64,000 bases of DNA from JACKBK01 sp963707275 (GCA_963707275.1 CAVPPH010000006.1:186001-250000), one strand, 5' to 3'. Shown: positions 19,093-29,861, counted from the first letter of the stretch. Translations and numbers: made by a program. The notes: generated from the letters alone by a model not told the origin.

Positions 19093-20123
19093 AGCTGGCC
19101 CTCGACCTCGGCTGATTCGGTGAATCGCTGGAACACCGCTTCCAGTGAAGGCCGATCACGTTCGACATCCAGCACCTGCCCACCCTGGCGCACGATCCGG
19201 TCAACCACAGCTGCCAGGATCGCCTCGCCATCGCTGGTCTCGATCTCGATAAGCCAGCCGCCCGCGCCGGGCTCGGCTGAAAGTTGGCACGGCAGGCCGG
19301 CAGCCAAGCCGTGCGGATCGCCGTCCAGCCCGGCCGCCTTGATCCGGTAGCTGACAGCTGCATCGAGACGGCTGCGCAGCTCCGCCGGCGTGCCCACGGC
19401 CTGTAGGACACCGTGGTTCATAATGCCGATGCGGTTGCTCAGCAGCTCGGCCTCGTCCAGCCGGTGCGTCGTCAGGACAATGGTCATGCCCTCGCGAGCC
19501 ATCAGTTCCTCGTGGATGAAATGGTGCAGCCGGTGTGTGGCCGTCGGGTCGAGGCTGCGGGTTGGCTCGTCCAGGAAAAGCACCCTGGGGTGGTGCAAGA
19601 GCGCCCTTGCGATGCTCATCCGCTGCTTCTGGCCGCTGGAGTAGGTGCGCACCGGTTTGTCAGCTTTGTCGACCATGTCAACCTGGCGAATCAGCTCATC
19701 GGCTCGCTGGCGTGAGTCGCGTTCGGCAAGTCCGTTGAGTATGCCGAAGAATTCCAGGTTTTGGCGGCCGGTCAGCCGCCAGTAGAAACTGCGCTCGTCG
19801 CCCGACGCCAGACCGACCATCTCGCGGATGCGCTGCTCCTCGCTGAGATCTGCGCCCAGGATGCTACCGGTGCCACTGGAAGCGACGATCATGGTACAAA
19901 GCAGCTTGATGAAGGTCGTCTTGCCGGCGCCGTTGGGACCGAGCAACCCGAAAAGCTCGCCTTCGTACACGTCAAGGCTGACCTTGTCAACGGCCAGGAT
20001 GGGCTTCGCCAGCGCGGTGTTCTCTGACCGGCGCTGAAAGAAGTGCCGGAATTGTCGCCCCATGCTGGTCGGTATGGTAAAATACTTGCTCAATTGGTCG
20101 GTGTGGATTGCCGATGCGGCCAT
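19089..20123 (-). CDS. ABC transporter ATP-binding protein
   Basis: 344 residues from ATG 20123; a longer open frame upstream runs antisense into a + strand gene and is not coding. Walker A is GPNGAGKTT, the signature is a YSSGQKQR variant, Walker B is VLFLDEP and the switch His is in TTHRLDEAE. The C-terminal 100 residues are the extension seen in DrrA/CcmA-like exporters. It powers the permease at 18292-19092. A TATAAT-like -10 (20131-20136, minus strand) lies close to the start, in the short divergent gap to the + strand gene at 20172. Confidence 0.9.
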   Translation of the reverse strand: MAASAIHTDQLSKYFTIPTSMGRQFRHFFQRRSENTALAKPILAVDKVSLDVYEGELFGLLGPNGAGKTTFIKLLCTMIVASSGTGSILGADLSEEQRIREMVGLASGDERSFYWRLTGRQNLEFFGILNGLAERDSRQRADELIRQVDMVDKADKPVRTYSSGQKQRMSIARALLHHPRVLFLDEPTRSLDPTATHRLHHFIHEELMAREGMTIVLTTHRLDEAELLSNRIGIMNHGVLQAVGTPAELRSRLDAAVSYRIKAAGLDGDPHGLAAGLPCQLSAEPGAGGWLIEIETSDGEAILAAVVDRIVRQGGQVLDVERDRPSLEAVFQRFTESAEVEGQL

Positions 20124-20171
20124 GGCTGCGATTATACCACGCTGGCACAAGACTAACCGAATGAGGGCCTG

Positions 20172-23100
20172 ATGACAGAATTGCCACAGACCACGCAACC
20201 GTGGGTACGAAGAATTGGACTGTTGGCCGGGGTGTTTATCCTGGCCGCGATCCTGCTGATCGGGGGCTGGTCGGCCGCACGGGCCGGCCAGGTCAAAGCG
20301 CCCGCACCGCCGCCGCAGCCGGCAGCACTGCCCGGTCAAAACAACAGTACGACGGCGGCCTCTACCCTGGAAAACCCGGGACTGTACGTCTTCCTCGATT
20401 ACTCCAACATGAACCCGGGCCAGTATCCCTTCATCGTGGGCGGGCACGAGCTGTTCCTCTGGCGCGACATCGAGCGCAATCAGCAGGGCGTCTACGACTG
20501 GTCGGTAGTGGATAACTGGATCGCCGCCGAGGCCAGCCTGGGCAAGCCGGTGGCCATCGGCTTCAACAGCTACGACGGCCAGTGCTGCGGCGGCGAGCGC
20601 ATGCCGACCTGGTTCAAGCAGCAACACCCCGATGGCTACGTCACCTGCCAGGACGTCGTCATCCCCAAATACTGGTCCAGCGCCTACAAGAATGCCTGGG
20701 CCAGCTTCATCCAGGCCGCGGCCGCGCGCTACGAAAACGACCCGCGCGTGAAATGGGTGGTGATCAGCGCCGGCATGTACGGCGAGACCATCCCGGCGGA
20801 GAACCAATACGACGCGTGCCTGGCCAGCAATGGGCTGACGAGCAGCGGCTGGGTCAGACACAGTCAACGACATCACCAACATCTACCACAATGCCTGGCA
20901 CAACAAGTTCCTGTTCATCCAGTACGCCCCGTATTTTACCAGCCGGCTGGAGCGGCGCGATTTCACCGACTACGCCGGCAGCCTGGGCATTGGAATGAAA
21001 CACAACAAGCTGGAGGTGGACGGCGACGACCGGGTCATTGACGATCCCGGCTATCTCTACTACCGCTCCGGCCAGTACGACCCGATGTTCACCTTCATGG
21101 ATCAACTGCCGTCGGCCTGGGAAGCCTACCGGCAGCAATTCCCCAGCGAAACGGTCACCTACTGGTCCTTTCTCAACGCACTAGACAAACATCCGACCTA
21201 TATCCTGATCAACAAGCTGCTGATTGAGACGTTGACACCGTTCGAGCGGGAGGTGATGCACTTCACCAACCGCTATCTGGGCCGAACCCGTTCCGACACA
21301 CCATCGGTCTGGACGGCGCTGCGGGAGACGGAGCACACCTGGTATCCGCAGCGCGGCAACTACAGCTACTGGCTCTACCAGAACGACGCCACGCCCGGCG
21401 GCCAGACCGTGCCGCTGTGGAATGTGACCAGCGACCCGCGCGGGCGCTACACCCGGCGCACCAACGGCGCGGGCGGCAACCCCTACATGTATTTCAATGT
21501 GGACGACGGCTACATCCTGGGCGGGACCAACGTGGTCAGCGTCACCGTCACCTACCTGGACCAGGGCACCGGCGCCTGGCAGCTACAATACGACTCAGTT
21601 CAACGACCCCTACGCGGTCGCCTTCCAGGTGCAGAAGGAGAACACCGGCCAGTGGCGTAACGTCACCCAGGTGATCAGCGACGCCCAGTTCGCCAACCGG
21701 CAGAACGGCAACGACTTTCGCATCTGGAACAGCGGCGACGACGACGAGATCATCCACATGGTCAACGTGGAGCGGCTGAGCCACGGGGAGGAAGTCGCTG
21801 TCGTTTTGCAGCCAGACGGCGACTACGACGGCGTGACCGACACCTACCTCAGCAGTTGGGAACCTGAGGCCAACTTCGGAGCGTTGGGACGCGTTTCGGT
21901 GCGGCCCCAGGACACCTTCGCCGGTCTGGTCAAGTTCGATCTGACCGGCTACCTGCCGTCCAACGTAGTCGTCACCGAGGCCTATCTCGACCTGTATGTC
22001 CAGAGCCGCTCCAACGAAAGCAACTGGATGGAGGTCGACGTCTACGCGCTGCGGCGCGGATGGAATGAGGTGCAGGCCACCTGGAACCGCGCCAGCAGCA
22101 TCGCCGCCTGGGCCGTAGCCGGCGCCAACGGCATCGGCAGTGACCGCTCCGGTGTGATGCTCGACCGCGAGCGCCTTGACGACGTCGGCGTTTGGGAGCG
22201 GTTCGACGTGACCGGCGCGGTGACGGAATGGGCCGGCGGGCTGGCTAACAACGGACTCACGGTACGCGGCAGCCCCAACACCAGCGGGCAGGTCAGCTAC
22301 GACTTTGCGTCCAGCGAGGCCATCGACCTGTCGATCCGCCCGCGGCTGGTGTTCACTTATGTGCTGCCAGTCACGCCGCCGACCTTGACGCCTACGCCCT
22401 CGAGAACCGCGACGCCAACTCCGACCAACACGCCGACGCCCACCGCTACGGCAACGGCGACGCCGACCGGGCCGCCAACAGCTACACCGACAGCGGGGCC
22501 ATCACCGACGCCCACCCCTCCGCCACCGGCTGACCGGGTAGTGGAAGCGGCGCTGGCCTTGCAACCGATCACTGTGGACGGCTACCTGGACGACTGGAGT
22601 CTGGGGCCGGGTGAGCTGCTGGACCGGTTCACAGCCGACTTCGTCCATCCGCGCGGCGTGCCGGAGCCGGCAGATAGCAGCGCGCGCGTCTGGGCGGCCT
22701 GGACGCCGACCATGCTCTATCTGGCGGCGCACGTCACCGACGACACGCTGGTGGCCGACAGCCTCGACATCTGGCGCGATGACAGCCTGGAGTTTGCCTT
22801 CGACGGCGGGCTCGATTTCCTGCTAAGCGGGGTCGATGACCACACGTTCACAGTCGCGATCGACGGACGTGTGACTAACTGGGGCACGATTCCCGTTCTG
22901 GATGTGGAGAGGGCCGTGGAGATCGTCCCTGACGGCTACGTGCTGGAGTTGGGGATTCCCCTCAGCGTGCTGCAAGCGCCGGACTGGGACTACGGCAAGC
23001 AGCTTGGCTTCAACATCGGCCTGCACGACGACGATGACGGCGGCGACTGGGAGCATTACATGGTCTGGGAAGGAGAGTCGACCGTCAGCCAACCGGAGAA

Positions 23101-23356
23101 CTACGGACGGATCGTGCTGGTGTCCAGCGACGGCTGCTACTTCGCCGACGTACAGCCCAATGCCAATCACGCCAACCCAGATGCGTGCGACGGTGACGTG
23201 GACATTGCCGATGTGCAGCGAGTCGCTGCCTGCTGGATGCAACCGATTGGCAGTCTGTGCCCCGGTGAGATCGACCTCGACCAGAGCGGCGAGATCAACG
23301 TGGCGGACTTGCAGCTCGCGGCGCAGTCGTGGGGCTGGCGGGCAGCAATGCATTAA
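20172..23356 (+). CDS. Large secreted GH-like protein with DNRLRE, CBM9-like and dockerin-like domains (two frameshifts)
   Basis: A membrane segment (13-36) precedes a TIM-barrel-like domain (YVFLDYSNMNPG, YGETIPAENQYDA), a DNRLRE domain (YLSSWEPEANFGALGRVSVR), a TP-rich linker, a CBM9-like module (ITVDGYLDDW, DDSLEFAFDG) and a C-terminal dockerin-like pair (GDVDIADVQRVAACW, DLDQSGEINVADLQ) with Ca-loop spacing. Extra bases near 20857 and 21595 break the frame; removing each restores homologous reading, for example TVNDITNIYHN. Closely related in layout to the convergent protein at 24353-28219. Probably an exported glycoside hydrolase; catalytic residues not assigned. Confidence 0.8.
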
Positions 23357-23534
23357 TCGCCGCGCCCTAGTGGAGCGCGCATCCTGTCCTGGAAATTACC
23401 CGCTCGGGCCGATCTCCGACCGAGTTCCCGCTGTTTCCATCATGATTGTGCGCAATGCGCATGTAGGTCTCAGATGAGGTTCGGTCAAAACCGCGGACTA
23501 GCAGGAGCGAGCGGATCGGAAACTACGCAAAGAA

Positions 23535-23573
23535 AGAGGAGCCGCTTCCGCAAGGAAGTTGGCTCCTCTTTTA
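23535..23573. terminator. Bidirectional hairpin terminator
   Basis: AAGAGGAGCC pairs with GGCTCCTCTT, with an inner GCTTCC/GGAAGT stem around GCAA, and a TTTT tail on the + side. It lies between the convergent GH-like gene (+) and mazF (-). The rest of 23357-23631 shows no gene. Confidence 0.8.
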
Positions 23574-23631
23574 TCACAAGGCGTGAATATATCAAACAGT
23601 GTGCTACTCCGCAAGCGTCTGTCAGGAATGG

Positions 23632-23985
23632 CTACAGCGCAAACACGATCTTGAGTGCCTCATTAATTTGTCTCATCTCCTCTGGAGTCAGCTCCCCACG
23701 TATTTTGACAAGCCTCAAACGATAATCTACTGGGCGGGCTTGAAGGCAATCAGCAACTGACTGCTTCGACAGACCGTTCTTGCTGCTTGGCATCAACGCT
23801 ATGTTGGTTCTGATGCGAGCTTTCTTTTCGTTCCAAGCCGTGATGGGCACAACCTGTATCACTGGAACCCGCTTGTTATACACATCATTAGTGACCACCA
23901 CACAAGGGCGCACCTTGCCCGACTCTGAACCCAAAGTTGGATCGAGGTCAATGTCGATAACCTGACCGCGTTTTGGAGGAGTCAT
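23632..23985 (-). CDS. mazF: MazF/PemK-family toxin (endoribonuclease)
   Basis: 117 residues from ATG 23985, which overlaps the antitoxin stop as ATGA; an in-frame GTG at 23994 is less likely. Shows the PemK/MazF fold signature: RGQVIDIDLDPTLGSESGK, RPCVVVTND, VIQVVPITAW and the SVADCLQARPVDY strand. Family members cleave mRNA at short sequence motifs and are neutralised by a cognate antitoxin. Partner is the gene immediately upstream. Confidence 0.9.
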   Translation of the reverse strand: MTPPKRGQVIDIDLDPTLGSESGKVRPCVVVTNDVYNKRVPVIQVVPITAWNEKKARIRTNIALMPSSKNGLSKQSVADCLQARPVDYRLRLVKIRGELTPEEMRQINEALKIVFAL

Positions 23986-24215
23986 TCGGGCCACCCAGAG
24001 ATTGCGGTCTGGGTCAACTGCTGCAATTCGGGATCCTCGTCATAGGTCTCTGCATACAAGTCAGCGGATAATTCCAGATCTCGGCGATCGTATTCCTCTT
24101 TGAGTTGAAGGAGAGCGCTCTGAACCATGGAACTCTTGTCCTTGAAACCGTACTGCCGATGGTGATCTAGAAACTCGACCAGTGGCGGAGTCAGGCTGAT
24201 TTTTGCTTGTTGCAT
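23982..24215 (-). CDS. Ribbon-helix-helix antitoxin (MazE-like)
   Basis: 77 residues. The N-terminus AKISLTPPLVEFLDHH followed by KDKSSMVQSALLQL is a ribbon-helix-helix (CopG/MetJ-like) DNA-binding motif; the acidic C-terminus (YAETYDEDPELQQ) would bind the toxin. GAGGTG sits just upstream of ATG 24215. Typical first gene of a MazEF-type module, expected to autorepress the operon. Confidence 0.85.
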   Translation of the reverse strand: MQQAKISLTPPLVEFLDHHRQYGFKDKSSMVQSALLQLKEEYDRRDLELSADLYAETYDEDPELQQLTQTAISGWPE

Positions 24216-24263
24216 TATTACACCTCATTCAGGCCCCTGAAACGGGACCCAGTTACAGGTCGT

Positions 24264-24291
24264 ATTATAACGCACCACCACAGAAAGCCAA
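24264..24291 (-). promoter_or_regulatory. Promoter of the mazEF-type operon
   Basis: Minus strand: TTGGCT (24286-24291), about 16 bp, TATAAT (24264-24269), followed by a roughly 40-nt leader to the antitoxin ATG at 24215. The -10 is perfect, the -35 weak. Confidence 0.6.
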
Positions 24292-24352
24292 AGACAGATC
24301 AATCCCGCAGCTAGCATAGTCCGGTTGCCACACAAGACGACCAACAATCTGG

Positions 24353-27300
24353 CTAGCGTGGCAACGGGGTCGACGTCCTGGTTGGCGGCGGCTGGGGCGT
24401 TGTGACGGCGCGGCATACGGCGTCGTCCAGCACGGACAAGCTCTGGTCGAGCCAGTTGGCAACGAAGACCTTGTTTTGCGTCACGGCGATGCCCTGGCCG
24501 CCTTCGTTGGCATCCTGGCGGCCAACCTGCACCCCACCCAGGAAGCGATTGCCATCGCGCGTGTCCACGACGTAGAGCGAGTTGGTGGCCGCGTCGACCG
24601 CGAACAGGTGGCCGGTGCCCGGATTGAACGCCAGTGAGTAAGGTGAGCCGGGCAGCGCAATTGCGCCAGCCGGCTGGTTGGTGGACGTGTTGACCAGCAG
24701 AATCCGGTTGCCGGGCCGGTCAGCCACGTAGAGCAGGCTGCCATCTCCGTTGAGTGCCATGCCCCAGAGCTGGCCCGACGGCGCCAGATTGAGGTTGGCC
24801 AGCACGCCGCCGTCGCGGGTCAGCACGGTCAGCCTCCCACTGATATGGCTGACATAGGCGCGGTTGGCGGAGGCCACCACAAAGGCCGGCATCGCGCTGA
24901 CTGGCGTGGTCTGGATGACGCTGCTGCTGGCGGTGCTGATCACCGAGACCGTGTTATCGGCGAAGTTGGCGACGTAGACCCGTTCGTTGGCGCCGCCCAC
25001 GCCCCAGGGCAGATTGCCCACAGGAATCGTGCGGATGAACTGCCCACTGCCCGCCTGGTTGACAGAGACAGTGGCGGCGTTGCGATTGCTGGTGTAAACC
25101 CGATCGCCTACTACCGCCACGCCGTTGACTCCGCCTGAACCTGCCGGTTGCATTTCCAACAGCGTGTTGTCACTGGCCCGCACGACCGCCAGCCGTGGGA
25201 TGTTGAACACGGCCGCGTAGACAAAGTCCGGGCCGGCTGCCATGCCCTTGGGCGCATCGCCCAGCGCGATGGTCGCCTGCGGGACCGGCAGACAGGTCAG
25301 GGGTGACGTCGGTGTGGTGGTCGTCGTGGGAGACGGCGTGCTAGACGGGCTCGGGGTCGCGGTTCTTGTGGCCGTCGGAGTGTTGGAAGGCAGCGACGTG
25401 GCCGTTCGGGTCGCGGTTGCGGTCGGCGTTGCTGTCCCGGTAGCGGTCGCGGTCGGCGATGGCGTCGCTGTGCGTGTGGCTGTCGGCGTGGATGTGCCGG
25501 TCGGTGTGCGTGTCGCCGTTCGGGTTGGGGTGCGCGTTGCAGTCGCGGTCGGCGTGGCAGTCACCGTCTCGAAACGGATCGTCAATTTCGGCCGCAGCGT
25601 CACGTCGAAGTATTCGCTGGAGGCGACATCATAGCTGACGTTACCGCTACCGTCGCGCCCTTTGAGGATCAATCCGTGGTTGGGCCGTGCACCAGTGGCC
25701 CACTCACGCACGGCGCTGGTCACTTCGAAAGACTCCCAGACCCCGACCTCATCCAGGCGCTGCTCGTCCAGCAGCACGTTAGTGCGGTCGGAACCGATGC
25801 CGTTCGCGCCCGGCACGCTCCACGGAACGGCCGAACTGGCCCGGTTCCACGATACCCGGCCTTCGTCCCACGGCTGCAGCAGGGTGAACAGCCCGACGTT
25901 AGTCCAGTTGGTGTCATTGGAACGCGACACGACATTGAGATCCAGCGTCGCGCTTTGGATCAGCGCGCCGGCCGGCACAACGCCCTCCAAATCGAAACGC
26001 ATCACGCCTGCCCAGACATCGAAGGGACGAATGGAGACCCGGCTGCTGCTGCCCAACGTCTCGTCGCCGCCGTTCCACGAACTGAGTGTCGCGTCGTCCA
26101 CGCCCGCGTAGCCCGCCACGCCTGGCTGCAAAGTGATCAACTGCGGCGCAGGAGTCGCCGTCCTTGTCGGGGTTGGCGTCGCGCTGGGTGTCAGGTTGGG
26201 CGTCGCGGTACGCGTGGGAGAGACCGCAGCGGTTGGCGTGGGCGTCGCGCCGCCGCTGCATGTGCCGCCCAGCGCCACTGTCAGCCGATGGAAGACATCG
26301 ACCTGACTGTCCACGGAGGCCAGCTCCAGATCAGCGCCGCCGGGCAGGCCGTCGTTGAGATAGGCGTCGTTGAGGGTGAGGCGGGCCGTGCGCCACTGGC
26401 CGGTGTTACTCTTGCTCACCGGCCGCTCAATTACGTTGCCGGCGAAATCGGCGTAGCGCACCACAAAGCGATCGCTGCCGCTGTCCTGGTATTCCACGTC
26501 CACGGTGTACAGCGCGCAGCCGCCGGCGGCCTGTGGCTGCTGGCCGGCGCCAGCCCACATGTCCTCGATGTCCAGCTTGAGCGCTCCGCTGCCGTTGCTG
26601 CGGGCGGACAAGCTCTTGGAACTGTCGGGCAAGCCATTGCGCACCACCTGTCCCCGCTGCGGGTTCCGCTGGTAAATGAACCACTCGTAGTTGGGCAGAT
26701 TGCGACAGCAGGGCGGGCTGCCGGGCGGATCGCCGCTGCCGCCGCCGTTGTCACCGTCGGGGAAATAGGTCCCCTCGGTGTCGCGGAAAACGATCCAGAC
26801 ATCGGGCGTGTTTTGCAGCCCTTTGCCCGCGTAGCGCGCCATCATCTGGCGGGCTTCCTCCGCGCCCGGGTCGTTTTGCGAGAAGTCGGCGACGGGAAAA
26901 TGCAACTGCTGCAAGTGCTTGTCCAGTCCGTCGAGCACCGCCCAGTACAATTCCTTGGGGTCGTCACAGCAGTGACCGCTGCCGATGTTCAACGCGCCGT
27001 GCTCGCCGGTCACCAGTCGCTGCGGCCAGGTCAACTTGAAGATGTTGGCCCAGTTGCGATATTCATTGCCCAGCGTGTCTGGCCCCTGGCCGTTTCCCAG
27101 GTCGGGCGTAACGCCGCTGGTCTTGACGCCCATGGCGTACTGGACGAAGGCGTAGTCCACGTAGTTGAGGCCGTTGCAGCCCTGGCAGGGCGCGACCCGT
27201 TCGTCGCTGGGCGAAAGCAACTGGTGCGACACCACTGCAACCATCGGCAGCCCGCGCGCCTCTCCCTGTGCCAGCCTGGACAACTCCTGGCCGTAGATAT

Positions 27301-28219
27301 CGATCATCGGTTTCAGCGCCCGGTCCCGCCAGACGACCGACGCCCCAAACGCCTGCTGTGGATTGACCGGGTTGCCGTTGCCATCGATGCAGCGCTGCTG
27401 GTCGAACGCGCCCTGCCACTGGAAGCCGGCATAGACGCAGCGGTACATATCCAGATCCATCCAACCCAGCGGCGCGCCAGGAGGATAGTTGTCGTAGTTG
27501 CGGGCCGGCTTTGGCTCGCCGTCGTGCCCCAGGTCCACCTCGATCGAGTCGATGGAGGCGCGCACGGGCACCGGCAGCGCGGCCAGTTCCAGGCGAAACT
27601 GCTGCAAGGCGGCCCGCAGTTGCGCCTGCACCGCCGGGTTGATGAAGTTGAGGTGGTAGCTTGCTGTGCTGCCGCTGCCGTTCATCAGCGGCTGGTAGGT
27701 GGAGCCGGGACGCAGCATCCACGCGGGCGAGCCGTCGCTGCTGGGTGTGCAGGAGCCGCCGCTGGACGGTCCGGTGCCGCGGTCCGTCTTTGGCGCAAAG
27801 CCGATGACCGATCGCAGCCCCAGGCTCTGGTTGACACGCACCCAGTTGGTGACCCTGCTGAAGTCGTAGACGCCCTCCGCCGGCATCACCTCACACCAGA
27901 AGAAGCGGTTGTGCATGCCGGTGGCTGCGTCGGACGCGGCGCATTGCTGACGGCAGGCGTCGCTGCCGCAACTATTGCAGTAAAAACCGGGGGTGATATC
28001 GCCGCCCGCGGCTGGCCCGCCCGGCGGCTCCATCCCGGCGACCGTGAACTTGACTTCTTCAGGGGGAATGCCGACCGGCGGCTTGGACGGTGGATACAGC
28101 CGCATCAACACGAACCAGAGCAGTGCAAGCAGCACGATCAAGGAGAAGGGGAGCAGTATCGGCAGAGCGCGCCTTAGCCGGCTTTCCTGGTAGGCAGGCG
28201 GTTCGTTGGAGTTCGTCAT
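24353..28219 (-). CDS. Very large membrane-anchored GH-like protein with DNRLRE domain and beta-propeller
   Basis: 1288 residues, intact. ATG 28219 gives a cytoplasmic N-terminus and one transmembrane helix (about 22-40). A Cys-rich, TIM-barrel-like region follows (CNSCGSDACRQQC; FFWCEVMPAEGVYDF; SIEVDLGHDGEP), then a jelly-roll region, a TP-rich linker, a DNRLRE domain (ATLSSWNGGDETLG), a second long TP-rich linker and a C-terminal NHL/YVTN-like propeller (DAPKGMAAGPDFVYAAVF; NNTVSVISTAS-like blades). The N-terminal fold, linker style and DNRLRE domain match the convergent gene at 20172-23356. Likely surface carbohydrate-active or adhesive protein; activity not assigned. Confidence 0.8.
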   Translation of the reverse strand: MTNSNEPPAYQESRLRRALPILLPFSLIVLLALLWFVLMRLYPPSKPPVGIPPEEVKFTVAGMEPPGGPAAGGDITPGFYCNSCGSDACRQQCAASDAATGMHNRFFWCEVMPAEGVYDFSRVTNWVRVNQSLGLRSVIGFAPKTDRGTGPSSGGSCTPSSDGSPAWMLRPGSTYQPLMNGSGSTASYHLNFINPAVQAQLRAALQQFRLELAALPVPVRASIDSIEVDLGHDGEPKPARNYDNYPPGAPLGWMDLDMYRCVYAGFQWQGAFDQQRCIDGNGNPVNPQQAFGASVVWRDRALKPMIDIYGQELSRLAQGEARGLPMVAVVSHQLLSPSDERVAPCQGCNGLNYVDYAFVQYAMGVKTSGVTPDLGNGQGPDTLGNEYRNWANIFKLTWPQRLVTGEHGALNIGSGHCCDDPKELYWAVLDGLDKHLQQLHFPVADFSQNDPGAEEARQMMARYAGKGLQNTPDVWIVFRDTEGTYFPDGDNGGGSGDPPGSPPCCRNLPNYEWFIYQRNPQRGQVVRNGLPDSSKSLSARSNGSGALKLDIEDMWAGAGQQPQAAGGCALYTVDVEYQDSGSDRFVVRYADFAGNVIERPVSKSNTGQWRTARLTLNDAYLNDGLPGGADLELASVDSQVDVFHRLTVALGGTCSGGATPTPTAAVSPTRTATPNLTPSATPTPTRTATPAPQLITLQPGVAGYAGVDDATLSSWNGGDETLGSSSRVSIRPFDVWAGVMRFDLEGVVPAGALIQSATLDLNVVSRSNDTNWTNVGLFTLLQPWDEGRVSWNRASSAVPWSVPGANGIGSDRTNVLLDEQRLDEVGVWESFEVTSAVREWATGARPNHGLILKGRDGSGNVSYDVASSEYFDVTLRPKLTIRFETVTATPTATATRTPTRTATRTPTGTSTPTATRTATPSPTATATGTATPTATATRTATSLPSNTPTATRTATPSPSSTPSPTTTTTPTSPLTCLPVPQATIALGDAPKGMAAGPDFVYAAVFNIPRLAVVRASDNTLLEMQPAGSGGVNGVAVVGDRVYTSNRNAATVSVNQAGSGQFIRTIPVGNLPWGVGGANERVYVANFADNTVSVISTASSSVIQTTPVSAMPAFVVASANRAYVSHISGRLTVLTRDGGVLANLNLAPSGQLWGMALNGDGSLLYVADRPGNRILLVNTSTNQPAGAIALPGSPYSLAFNPGTGHLFAVDAATNSLYVVDTRDGNRFLGGVQVGRQDANEGGQGIAVTQNKVFVANWLDQSLSVLDDAVCRAVTTPQPPPTRTSTPLPR

Positions 28220-28338
28220 GGGCCTGGATTCCTTGGCAGATTGCGATGTGGTGCGCCCGGATCGACGACTGTGAAAACGTGGAGCAGACCAGCGCCGGCC
28301 CGAAGGCAAGGCTGGCTACGAAATGTTACAACAGGGCG

Positions 28339-28367
28339 ATTATACCGCAACGGGCGATCACAGGCAA
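28339..28367 (-). promoter_or_regulatory. Promoter upstream of the large GH-like gene
   Basis: Minus strand: TTGCCT (28362-28367), 17 bp, TATAAT (28339-28344), about 110 nt upstream of ATG 28219. 28220-28450 otherwise shows no gene. Confidence 0.6.
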
Positions 28368-28450
28368 CAGGGTCTGCGCACGCAAGGCCCCGTCCCCCTA
28401 TTGAACGGGATCAAGCGCAGAATTCCAGCCGGCAACTCCGTCCCATCAAT

Positions 28451-29757
28451 TCACTCACCATCGCGTGGCGCTAACCCTTCACCCACCAGCCAATCTGCGG
28501 TCGCCTCACCCGCCAGACGCTCTCCCGCCGGCGTCCAGTGCCCGTCGCGGCGCAGGTGCAGCAGGTCGCCCGCCTGGGCCTGAGCACGGAAGGCGGGCAG
28601 CAGGTCGAGGGTCGGCACACCTGTCTGCTGGAACAGGTCAGTGGCGAGCCGGCTCGACTGCTCCAGATTCCAGGTGTAGGCTGCCATGGCCGGGCTGTCT
28701 GCCAGCCGTTTCTGCCAGCGATCGGGGTAGACCTGCTCAGGCGCAGTGAGGATGACACCCGCCAGATGCGCGCCCAGCTTTTCCGCCTCGGCGCGCGTCT
28801 CTCCCAGAAGCGCGCCGGTCAGCACCACTGAGTTCGTCCAGTCATCGGACAAACTATCGCGGTAGACGCCGTAGGCCACAGGAGATCGAGTTGACAGGCG
28901 CGCCGGCGGGCGCCAGGCTGGACTCCAGCAGACCACGGTCGGCCAGCCCGCGCGCCAGGTCAGGCGCGCCCGTCGCCAAAGCCGGCCCAACGAAGCGGTA
29001 GAGGGCCGAGTGCTGCTTCAACCAGCCAGCCAAAGGCGATAGCTCGGACCGCGGCGCAGTTGCGTCGCCTGACGGTGTGTCAGTCCTGCGCTGGCTGCGG
29101 CACTGCGGCCGGGTCGAAGGGAGAGTAGCGCAGCGTCAACTCGCCATTGTCCAGGTGGAAGAAGGGCTTCTGGATGCTGCCCATGTTCTCCACCTCCAGC
29201 GCCTCGCTGTTGTTCTGGAAGTCGTTGCCGGGGAAAAAGGCCAGCAGCACCAGATCGGGCTGGTAGGCCGCGCCGTGCTCGCGCAGCCAGAGCAGCTCCT
29301 GGTCGGTGCCCCAGCCGCTGACGCCCGCGGGGATCACCTCGACCCGTTGGCCGGCCGGCGCGCTGGCGTTCAACTGCTGTTCGAGCACCTTGCCAAAGGT
29401 CGCCTCCAGCGGTACGCGCAGCCCCTCGACGTAAGAGTTGCCCAGCAGCAGAATGCGGAAGACGCCGGGTGGCTTGTCCAGCGTCGCCCGCGGCACGTCA
29501 CGCAGGCCGTAGCTGTTGATGGTAACCTCGACGTCGTATTCCATCTGCGGGTTGAACCAGCGGCCGCTCGCGCCAGGCTGCAAGGACCAGCCCGTAGCCG
29601 GGTCGGGGACGCGCCAGAACCAGCCGGTTCCCTCGTCGGGCGGCGCCAGCCGCAGCAGCCGCACGCCACCTTCCAGCAGGAGCACGGAGAACAGGATGCT
29701 GAACGCAGCCAGCAGAATACCAGGCAATATCTTGCGCCAGCGGTTGGGTGTTGACAT
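28451..29757 (-). CDS. SGNH/GDSL-family hydrolase, membrane-anchored (frameshifted)
   Basis: About 430 residues across two breaks. A transmembrane anchor (ILPGILLAAFSILFSVLLLEGG) precedes the SGNH blocks: LLLGNSYVEG (block I region with Ser), FFPGNDFQNNSE (Asn-containing block) and the late LRRDGHWTPAGE (Asp/His pair of block V). Single-base insertions near 29082 and 28882 separate the frames; correcting both gives one continuous protein. The family includes acyl esterases and O-acetyl transfer partners of cell-envelope glycans. Start may be ATG 29757 or 29766. Substrate unknown. Confidence 0.8.
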
Positions 29758-29861
29758 GGCTGGCATGGTAACACAAGGGCGCCGCAGGTCGCAATTCACG
29801 AAGACGTCTCGACGGATACCGGCCTCCGCGGCGCGAAGCATGACGTGAAAGAAGCGGATAC

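Noticed and set aside
19089..20882. A 597-codon ABC ATPase reading
   Set aside because: The N-terminal extension beyond 20123 is antisense to the + strand GH-like gene; the ATPase fold begins at ATG 20123.
22380..22530. Possible tandem repeat or CRISPR-like array
   Set aside because: The periodicity comes from codons of a Thr/Pro-rich linker in a real gene, as also at 25270-25560, 2600-2770 and 15310-15570; no spacer structure.
25676..28177. An 833-codon open frame on the + strand
   Set aside because: It is fully antisense to the intact 1288-residue GH-like gene, has shadow-like Arg/Val/His composition and matches no domain.
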